Assembly: GCA_034509425.1 (NCBI GenBank)
Contig: JAVTVJ010000224.1
Span: forward strand, 186,001-250,000
Direction of reading: 5' to 3'
From: Eopsaltria australis
Lineage: Eukaryota > Chordata > Aves > Passeriformes > Petroicidae
DNA: 64,000 nucleotides
Shown: positions 25,273-64,000 of the stretch, piece by piece
Layout of the letters: the number at the start of each line of letters is the position of its first letter
Numbering within the stretch: position 1 is the first letter of the stretch
Program-made: the position numbers and the translations under genes
Notes under the pieces: model-generated
The model's input: only the letters and a program-made list of their open reading frames with translations
Databases searched by the model: none
Told to the model about the DNA's origin: nothing

Positions 25273-27440
25273 AACACATTTATAGTCACACAGCAAGAAT
25301 ATTTGTACTAAAATGAGAACTTGGGGAGTGCATGTTGCAGTGAGTTAAATGAGGAATACAGCTGTAGAGCAAGGGAAAAAATGGAGAGCTGAGCTGGCAC
25401 CTGTAAACACCTCCCTCAGAGTCTGCTGGGCTCGTTATAGACACATCTCACTCTGCCCTGGCTGTCAGCAGCATCCAGGAAACCCACCAGGTTTTTCCAT
25501 CCCTGGTGGTAGGCCATGCAAGAGAAGAAGGAGATGAGCTGCTGGCTGTGGTGATTAATTGTGGCACTAATACACATGGAGGAACTGGCTTCAGTGGATT
25601 CAGATGCTCCCACTGCCACAGTTCAGCACTAGAGGATGGACCTGCTCTCTTCATTTTTTGTCTTGGTTTTTTCAAAGTGGTGCAAACAACAGAGGAGAGG
25701 GTGGTTTAAATCTATTCCCTACGTGGGGAACAGAGATGTGAAGGCAATTGTCCCCTTTCCCTAGAAAGCCTGAGAGGCAGAGGGCTCCTCCACAAACCTT
25801 TACCTGCCAGCAAACCATCACTGATATCAGGAGACTGCCCAGGTGTCTCCAAAGCTGTTGCCTGTGGACAGCTGGACAGCACCAGCAGCACCCAGAGATC
25901 ACGTCCCTATGCTTGAATTTCTGCTAGTGGTGCTGACACACTAGAAAATTCTCCTTGCCTTCCAGCTCCAGGAAAGACCGTATTTTCCTCATAGACAGGA
26001 CGACAAAAGGCAGAAATGTGGAATCCCTCTTTTTTCATGTTTTTTTAATATACCCTTAAAATATATGTAAAGCATGCAAGTATACTTTTCAGAGTACAGC
26101 TATCTGGGCAATAGCATTTCTTTTGAAAGAAACGAAATAAAAATCCCACTCTGACTGAATATAGAATTAATTAGAGGAAATAAATAAGAAATTTTACCTA
26201 AGTGGGAATTGCAAAATTAATTCCAGAAGAAAGGAGCATTCCCTCTACGGTATAAAACAGCATTATCTTCCCTGTAGGCACTACTGCAAGCAGAGAAACT
26301 TCACTGTACCAGAAACCAAGAGGCAAAACCAGCAGCAAATCTACACACTATATTTATGGGATGGTAAAATATTCATCCCTGGCTCATGTAACTTCATGTT
26401 AAAATTCAGTTGAAAACAAAGTAGACTTGCCAGGCATTTGGACATGAGTCTATTGAAGGGAGAGGGATGGCTGTGTAGTCCCAGAAAGATTTAGGAGAAG
26501 GATCCTGGAAATTCAGTGAGAACATCATTTATCTACACAGTTGACATTAATTTCAGTTAATTTCTTTGTAAGTGCGGATGTGTTCCTCCTGCCTGACTTC
26601 ACCCAGAAGCACGATTTCGGAAGCTGCCTTCCAAGAAGTCATCATAAACAGAGACTTTGTCAGGAATTGCTGACAGTTACCAGCACAAAAGCCAAAAAAA
26701 TCCCCCAGATAATTACATATCACCAGAAATTTAGACTAAGAGCAGCACAAATTTTAAACAGGTGGGCATATGAACAAGCCGGCACCTACATCAGTTATGC
26801 ATCTGGCTTTAATGTTAAACTGCAATGAAGTTAAAGCTTCAATACCATCTGGAGATACCTTTAACAATCAACAGAAACATTTGCCAATTTAAAAGTCCAT
26901 CAGAAAACACACTAAACACTATAACATAAACTAACAAATTTTTAATGTCTGGTTCCAAAGCCCTGTCCAGCCTGAAAGTCAAACATCAGACTTACCTTAC
27001 CTCACCTAGAGCAGTACGTAATGGCAGCTGCTTTTTCAGAGAGGCTCTCAACTTTCCCCTCCAGCACATCCAGTTAACACTTTGCAAATATCTGGCTCCT
27101 ATCTCAACTGAAATATTTCTAGTTTTAAGAAATACGTTTATATGTGTATATAAAAGCATGCAGAGAGAGAAAAAGAACTCACACGTATCTTACATCAAAT
27201 AAAGTCAGAGACTTTCTCCAGGAATTAAAAAATCAGTCCCCGTCTCTCCTCCCAAATGCAGAAATTTTTAAATCCTATGCTAAGAAAAATAAACTGCAAG
27301 GTCAAAACTCTGTGCACTGAAGAGAACCTCTTGCAAAATGTTTCTGTGGCAGAGTATGCCTGTTTCTCCTCTGCATGCTCTCCCAAGCACGGGTTAACAA
27401 ACATCAGCAAAGAATCCTCGGTGCTGTAGTCACAGGTTTT

Positions 27441-27607
27441 TTCAGTCAGCATCCAAATATTCTCACAACATATTCCCAAATCAAAGAAAGGTGAGACTTT
27501 CCTTTTGCCCTTATCTATTCTTTTTCAGTCAGCATCTAAATATTTTCACAACATATTCCCAAATCAAGAAAGGATGAGACTCTCCTTTTGCCCTTACCTA
27601 TTCTTTT
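27441..27607 (+). repeat. 83-bp tandem duplication, two copies
   Basis: Copy 1 is 27441-27523 and copy 2 is 27524-27607. Each begins TTCAGTCAGCAT and runs through ACATATTCCCAAATCA and TCCTTTTGCCCTTA to CTATTC. They differ at a handful of positions, including a one-base indel, so the duplication is fairly recent. No coding content. Confidence 0.92.
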
Positions 27608-28048
27608 GTCTCCTGCAAACAGTGAACGCTGCTCTAAAGAGAACCACATTTCTGATTAAAATTACAGCACAATTACTAAAATACTGAGAAGTGGAGATTG
27701 TGGATGGCTGTATTTCAGGATTAGGCATTTTGCAGCAAGCTTCTCCTTAGGGTTGTAGCACACTTTGTCCCATCTTTAGCCAGCCAGTGTTTTAGGAGGG
27801 AAATTCCCCTTGCAGATCCCTGTATGCTTTGGAAAGACAACATTTAAACTGCTTGCCTGTTACTTACTGATAAACACATGTGGTGACAGCTGGAAACATG
27901 CACAGGTTCAGGCATAAAATCCATCACCCTTGCTAACAAAAGAGTGAAGAAAACTACATTTTACTCGCCCATCCCAGAGAGGCAGTGAATAGTCTCTATA
28001 ACCAAGCAGAAGTGCCGAGGGGCAGAGCAGCCACATGAGGTTATTTAC

Positions 28049-28493
28049 CTGTCTCGGCGTCTCCGGGGGGTGCATGACAATAGCAGCACTCCATGAAGAT
28101 AACGTAGTTCAACACATTGAAGAACAGACCTCCAACCCCAATACCGAGGACGAGCAGAGGTTGCTCAGTCTTCTGAGGGTTGATATACCTCTTGATAGCC
28201 TCCACGAAGATGCTGAACATCAGTGCGGTGGCGAAGACGGAGTTGCCGAAAGCCCCCAGCACGTCTGCCCGGCTGAAGCCGAACGTGCTGGCCTTGTGCC
28301 ACCTGATGCGGCTGAACCGGACACCAAACAGCCCGATGATCATGGAGATCAAGTGGGAGAGAACAGCAAAGGCATCTGAGGCCAAGGAGAGAGAGTTGCT
28401 CACGTAGGCCACCGAGATCTCGGCGGCGAAAATGGCGAGGCTCAGCACGCACATGAGGACGAGGCGGCTGCTGCGGCCCGAGTAGCGGCCCAT
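28049..28493 (-). CDS. SLC30A10-like first exon (TM1-TM4): alternative first exon or orphan paralogue exon
   Basis: The exon encodes a CDF transporter N-terminal half of 148 codons plus one base: MGRYSGRSSRLVLMCVLSLA, TM2 LASDAFAVLSHLISM, TM3 GAFGNSVFATALMFSIFVEA, and TM4 GIGVGGLFFNVLNYVIF, then CCYCHAPPGDAETG. It is about 45% identical by eye to SLC30A10 exon 1. It ends at GAGACAG|gtaaat in phase 1, the same phase as SLC30A10 exon 1. In TM2 the positions of Asn43 and Asp47 are Ala and His, while Asp40 is kept. The frame is open and unmutated, with a TATA box about 115 bases upstream of the ATG. An upstream in-frame ATG at 28592 lies above the likely transcription start. I found no exons 2-4 of its own between here and SLC30A10. 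Either it splices to SLC30A10 exons 2-4 or it is a leftover. The coding call is strong; the gene assignment is open. Confidence 0.8.
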
Positions 28494-28604
28494 GCCGGCG
28501 GCTCCCTGCCCCTCACTCCTGGGATCTGCCGAGCTGTGCGAGGAGCAGCTCCCTGCCCACGATCCTGCCCTGCTCCTGCCAGTGCTGCTCACATGTGGGA
28601 GCCA

Positions 28605-28612
28605 CTTTTATA
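28605..28612 (-). promoter_or_regulatory. TATA box of the SLC30A10-like first exon
   Basis: TATAAAAG on the minus strand within CTTCCTATAAAAGTGGCTC. Transcription would be expected to start near 28575-28585, about 85 bases before the MGRYSG start codon. Confidence 0.65.
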
Positions 28613-28619
28613 GGAAGCA

Positions 28620-31600
28620 GTAAAACAATAAATCGGTTTAAAGGGCAGTTCAGTGAGATTTGTCATGTGAAGACACCCTGAGGGCTCTGGCCCTGCAGGT
28701 GTCCCACCCTCAGGATGAATTTTTTTTCCTTAAAAACCAAAAATAAACCAATGAAGGCAACTGGGAGCACCAGCACTTGCTACTCTACTCAGGGTCAGTG
28801 TCCTGAAAACCTGAATAAGGCCCAGACAAGAGAGCATAAGAAGAGGGCTCAGAATCTTAAATGGTTAGAAAATGCTTCTCTTTTGCATAAAACTCTCCTT
28901 TCATGTCTGTTCCTGCCATTTCTGTTGCCAGTAATTTTAGTACTGAAAAAATCCTACTATACACCTGTGAAAAAAGACATTTGAAATCCACATTGGGTGG
29001 ACACTGTTTTTAAGAACACGATGAACGTGAACTGCTTGTGAGAGTCACTGAAGATACTGTCCACAGAGCAAGTTTCAAAGACAATTGAATTGATCTTCCA
29101 TTTTAGCAACCTATTACAATAACTATAAAACAATTTCTTGTACTTTTGACAGATTTTAACATTGCTCCATGAATATGGAGAAAATTTGGAGGTCATTTTC
29201 TAAACAAACCGCCACTAGACATGGAAGCTGAGGCTTAACAATAAACCCAAAGCACATTGTTTATTTCCCTTTTTGAAAACCCTGATTGTCTCAAAATCTC
29301 AAAGTAATTCTCATATGCTTGCACGGAAAAGTCAGAGTTGGGGAAAGCACAACCAGAAGTTCAAGCTGCTGAAGTCCTAGCTTGTACTTTGCTCCATTTC
29401 TGGAAAAGAGTAAGATCCTGAAGCAGTAACATTTTTTGTCACTCACTGCAGTACCTGTTGAGCTCTGGGCGTCCCCATAGTTAACACAAACTCACAAATT
29501 ACCACTAATGGCACACCAGGCAGTACAGACCATAAGACCAGGTGTCTTCCTTGAAAAATTATGATCCAGTTTTTTATTTAAAATGCTCATCTGAGTTCAT
29601 ATATGGGCACAATTAGTTATGAGATGGGATGGAAGGAAATTGAATCAATTACATGCAGTACAGCCATGGAGAGATAATACTGATAACCTGAGCTGACCAA
29701 CTGTCCCTGCTGGCCTTAGGCTTCCCAAGGTGAATTAACTTTAGGTTAAAAACAAACACCCACCCCCAATCTTCATCTGGATTTTTGCTCACAGGATTTC
29801 AACAGCCAAAATATTTATGTTTAAAGTCCAGTTTGTTAGAAGCCTTGCATGCCAACATACGTAATCTTTAACATTTGGTCATTTGCCTACCTACACACTG
29901 CAGCTGCGACTTGAGGGTTCCCCTCCTCCTGCCATTTCAAGAACACCATTAAGCCTGGAAGGATGGTTACTAGAAATAACATTGAAAAATGGCACTTACT
30001 CATCTTCATCTTCTCACATCTGTGTTACCACTTCTATCCCAGCTATTTCTACAGTGTTGTTTTCCTTCTTGTATTGAGGTGATGTTTAACTACTTATTTT
30101 ACTACCTGAACTACAAAGCATGAAATGTGAGACTTTTTTTCAAGTTATTCTCCTTTCAGTGGGCACATAGCAAGGTCAAACTTCAGCACTCTAAAAAGTC
30201 CTGCCTTACATAAGGTTGTGATTACCAAAACAAGAGCTAAATGAAGCACTCCCTTTGTAGCAGAGCTAAAATGTTCACCTGTGCTCTATTTCCAATAAGA
30301 AGCTGCCAGCACCATGTTAAGGCAGTTCCCTTACAACCCCCTTACTGTTTAACACAGTATACAAGAATAAAATTACACCATGAAGTTTGCAGTTCTATTA
30401 TAAACATAAAGCAGTATCATTTAGCCAACAGCAGTGTATTATTCCAATTCATATACCTGATTTTCTAACAGACAGAATCTACTCAGGGTCTGAAGGTATT
30501 TTTCTATACTGCTTCAAAGGGAGCTCGGATTGTGCTTTTGGCAAAAGGATACTTGACATGGATGTTATCTCTCCCAGGCAAACATTAACCTTCCTGTGGA
30601 AAATCATCACAGGTACAGCTGCACGTGAGGCATCAACAGTTCCAACACTTCAAGCCTTACTATGATCAGGAAGAAATATATTCAGGAAAAGTAAGAGAAA
30701 AAAAACAAAAAGAGAAAAAAAAAAGACTGGCCTTCTGTGAAATCTGTCTTCAAACAAAACCATTTGTATGTTCAGAGCAACTCATTTCTAAGAACACTGT
30801 GTCAACATGTTTACTCGAGGATTTGATCCAGTCAACTGGTTGAAGGTTGGCTGCTTGTACAAACCAATAAGGTCAGAGGCTGCATTTAGTTTTGCCTTTC
30901 CTTTGTTCTGAGTTACTAACAGCTTCCACATCTCATTTTTAAAATATGGGTGTTGTAGAGCATTTCAGTGGGGGCTGAGAGTGCTCATCTATTCTTAAAA
31001 ATCTGGTTTGCTCTGCCAAAAAAACTGGGCACATTCCTGCCTTTAAGCCTGAAGACATTGAAGCTGCTGGTTGCTGCTTTTCCCCTTCTCCAGCACCAGA
31101 GAGGTGCCGTGGCCAATCCCTCTGCAGGCTACTCTTAGTCACCCACCATTTCAGGCTGTGAAAACATCACTCTGGTGTTATTGCCCACCCTCGTTCTCTG
31201 TATCATCCCAGCCAGCAGTAGAGGCAGCACACCAGGATAGAGACCTTAGGGCCACTCATCTGGTTTGTCAACTGAATCCAAAGATAAATGCACAGACACA
31301 TCCTCCCCTAAATCCTTTGCTCATTACACCTGAGAAAACATCTAGACAAATGCAGGCTAGATGATTTTAAGATGCAACTGAAGCAAACCCATGAGGACTA
31401 AACATAATGCAAAGAATATTACAGAGAATTTCCAAGTTTCAAGCTGATCTGAAATATTTAATGATTTTTGCACTTTTCTGTGAAAGAACTGGGGCATTAT
31501 CACAAGGTACAGGCCAGGTTCAAATTTTAACATTCAAAATTTTGACTAGGAAGGCTAACCACAGGAATCTGGGCAAAAACAAACATTCTGCATGCCTTTG

Positions 31601-32220
31601 AAAAGAAGAGAAGATCTGGCAATAGCACTTTAAGTCTCCTGTATGCTTAAGACTATGGCTGCTACCTAAAACCAGGCTTTTGTAGTGTTGGCCCAGGAAG
31701 AGTTTGGGGAGGATCTTAGTGGTCCAACTTTTTAATTGCCAAGTTTTCGCTATATTCTTTACAGGGAAAGGTGTTCATGTAGACAGCCTTCAAAAATACA
31801 GGAGAAAAAAGTAATAAATCAAGTGTGTGTCATCCAAACACTGTTCTGTGCCAGGGCCACCTCTATTTTTTTTAATGCCAATCCTGTGCTCAGAGTGGAA
31901 GTTATGTTATTTTTAAAATTATTTTGCAACTATGTAACATCTAGCCTCCTCTGCTAGAGAAACACTTGGTAAGTGTAGGAAAAGCAAAAAAGGTTTGATG
32001 AAACATTATGTAGATATAACCACAGGCCAAAATTTCTAGCACTGAACTTAACTCTCTTCAGATTGCCTTTGCATTACTCATTGCAGCATCACTGTCAGAC
32101 AGCTATAAAGGCCAGCTTGTAAAGTAAGAAAAACAGAGCTTTGCAAAATATCTGCAAGAAATGGCCGCCACCTGCATCTTGCTACAATGTTTAATCTTTC
32201 AAACTTGCTTTATAAGGGGG
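28620..32220. other. Intergenic stretch upstream of the SLC30A10-like exon and downstream of EPRS1
   Basis: AT-rich DNA without a gene or repeat I can name before the CR1 copy at 32.2 kb. Confidence 0.45.
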
Positions 32221-32786
32221 TGAAAATCTGGGATGTGATTCTCTCCCCCTCTGCAGTTGTGAGACCAGACTTGGAGTGCTGTGCCCAGCTCTAGGATACT
32301 CAGCACAAAATAGACATTGACCTGTTGGAGAATCCAGAAGAGGCCACAAAAATGCTCAGAGATCTGGAGCACCTCTCCTGTGCAGAGAGGCTGAGAGTTG
32401 GGGTTGCTCAGCCTGGAGCAGAGAAGACTTCAGGGAGACCTTTGAGAACCTTCCAGTACCTAAAGGAGCCTACGAGAAAGATGGAGAGGGACTTACCAGG
32501 GCAGGTAGTGATAGGACAAGGGGAATGGCTTTAAATTGAAAGAGGAGAGGTTCAGGGGAGATACAGGAAGAAATTCTTGAATGTGAGGCAGGTGAGGCAC
32601 TGGCAGAGGTTGGCCAGGGAAGTTGTGGATGCTCCATGCCTGGAAGTGTTCAAGTCCAGGCTGGATGGGGTTCTAAGCAACCTGGTCCAGTGGAAGGTGT
32701 CCCTGTCCATGGCAGGGGGGCTGGGACAAGATGATCTTTAAGGTCCCTTCCAACCCTTCCAAGCCATTCTATGATTTCATGTTTTT
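32221..32786 (+). mobile_element. CR1-type LINE 3' fragment
   Basis: Contains the CR1 landmarks CTGCAGTTGTGAGACCAGAC, GGAGTGCTGTGCCCAGCTCT, a GGCTGAGAGTTGGGGTTGCT block and the 3' tail AAGGTCCCTTCCAACCC followed by ATTCTATGATTTCATG. Plus orientation, downstream of the EPRS1 poly(A) site. Confidence 0.9.
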
Positions 32787-33094
32787 ATGAAAATATTCCT
32801 TGAAAGATCTGGCTTCAGAGGGACTTTTCTAAAGGCAGTAATTACTATGCCTACATGTTAGCAGCAAGTCTCTACTGAAAAATTTGCAGGCCAAATTCAA
32901 AGTAGATGTTTTATCTAGAAAGTAGATGTCAGCACACTAAACTGTACTGTAGTTTTTATGACTTTCTCTCCAACCTTTCAGGCATTTTCTCAATGTGAAA
33001 GGAAATACATGCACCAAACCAGAAAAAAAGACTTGAGCAAAGGATACCTATTCCTCCCCATTGAAAAACACAGAAAAAAACCCATCACAGCATG

Positions 33095-33316
33095 TTACAG
33101 CTCACAATACATCTTTATTATTGGAGATGTTTACAGAAAAGTCTGTGAATTACTTCTAGCCTAAGACTGACCATCGGGGAGCTGGGTTATGGTTTATGGC
33201 TTTGTCTTTGAATTATTTAAAAAGTCACAAAACCGATTGAAGTTTAAGGGGCTATTTCAGTCTTATTAAAAAAAGTTCAATTCACAGATAAAGGAGAAGG
33301 CTCTTTCACTAGTGAT
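33095..33316 (-). other. EPRS1: EPRS1 3' untranslated region
   Basis: A short 3'UTR of about 220 bases between the TAA stop and a poly(A) signal at 33114-33119. The downstream limit is an estimate from normal cleavage spacing. Confidence 0.75.
33114..33119 (-). terminator. EPRS1: EPRS1 poly(A) signal
   Basis: AATAAA on the minus strand, about 200 bases after the EPRS1 stop codon; the first such hexamer in a sensible position. Confidence 0.75.
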
Positions 33317-63701
<30,385 letters not shown>

Positions 63702-64000
63702 CTAGAAACAGAAAGAGGCAAGACAAAGGTAGGTTAAATTACTACCTCCAGTCAGTTCAACTTTAATTGCACACACATAGTTGAAGCATGTGCAAAGCAA
63801 ACACAAAATAACTTCCAGGTGAACCAACAGGTACCAGGTCACTAGAGTAAAAAATTAACAAAAAAAAACCCCACACCAAAAAAAACCAAACAAAAAAACC
63901 CTAGAAATAGAATAATCTGAGCTACAGATTTTCCAGATTATAAGGAGCCAATCAAAATTTGTTTTCTCTTCATAAAAGAAGGATGACTTCGAAGAGGATT

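Larger units (their letters stand above)
20441..27440. other. Non-coding stretch between the two SLC30A10-type first exons
   Basis: I searched this stretch on the minus strand for TM5 (HxxGD), the TM6 / LLQ-VP block and the VHEVHVWEL block expected of an SLC30A10 paralogue and found none. Two exon-like plus-strand segments (21932-22057, 22687-22717) and a purine tract near 25.1 kb are listed separately. The rest shows nothing I recognise. Confidence 0.45.

Noticed and set aside
25015..25296. Minus-strand Ser/Phe/Leu-rich open frames
   Set aside because: They are translations of the purine/pyrimidine simple-sequence tract.
16000..28000. Further exons (TM5-TM6, C-terminal domain) of a full tandem SLC30A10 paralogue
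   Set aside because: I looked on the minus strand for HxxGD, the LLQ-VP block and the VHEVHVWEL block and saw none. By-eye reading could miss a strongly diverged exon, so this is a negative result, not proof.
28494..28592. Upstream in-frame ATG at 28592 as start of the SLC30A10-like protein
   Set aside because: It lies only about 13 bases below the TATA box, above the likely transcription start, and the conserved family start MGRYSG is at 28493.

Overview
The window is vertebrate nuclear DNA, almost certainly from a bird. Intron-rich genes with GT-AG splice sites lie in AT-rich DNA, and every interspersed repeat I can recognise is a CR1-type LINE, the dominant avian family; I see no mammalian SINE or L1. 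The gene order SLC30A10 - EPRS1 is the same as in human 1q41. I cannot fix the species.

Layout (all recognised genes are on the minus strand). 1-5184: no gene; one rearranged CR1 copy (3107-4545) with an internal GGAT microsatellite. 5185-15504: complete SLC30A10 (zinc-transporter family 10, manganese efflux): coding exons at 14991-15504, 14479-14562, 10829-11065 and 9597-10072 (436 codons), then a probable 4.4-kb 3'UTR ending at clustered poly(A) signals near 5.2 kb. A GC-rich, CpG-rich promoter lies upstream, with a CR1 immediately beyond it. 16.5-28 kb: no confident gene; CR1 fragments, a purine tract, an 83-bp tandem duplication and two unrecognised exon-like segments on the plus strand. 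28049-28493: a second, intact but diverged SLC30A10-type first exon with its own TATA box. 28.6-33.1 kb: intergenic, one CR1. 33095-63701: the 3' part of EPRS1 (glutamyl-prolyl-tRNA synthetase), 32 coding exons with an uninterrupted frame of 1634 codons; the first exons lie beyond the right edge.

Two things stand out. First, the extra exon at 28.0-28.5 kb encodes TM1-TM4 of an SLC30A10-like transporter, starts with the same MGRYSG, ends in the same splice phase (1) as the ordinary first exon, and I can find no further exons of its own before SLC30A10. It may be an alternative first exon that splices to the shared SLC30A10 exons 2-4, giving a second transporter with a changed TM2 metal site (Asn43 to Ala, Asp47 to His). 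Otherwise it is an orphan exon of a lost tandem paralogue. Second, EPRS1 here carries five WHEP repeats instead of the three of human, through two additional phase-0 exons of 77 and 83 codons.

EPRS1 is a housekeeping enzyme that charges tRNA-Glu and tRNA-Pro in the multisynthetase complex. SLC30A10 is a membrane metal exporter. They are neighbours by conserved synteny and I see no functional link.
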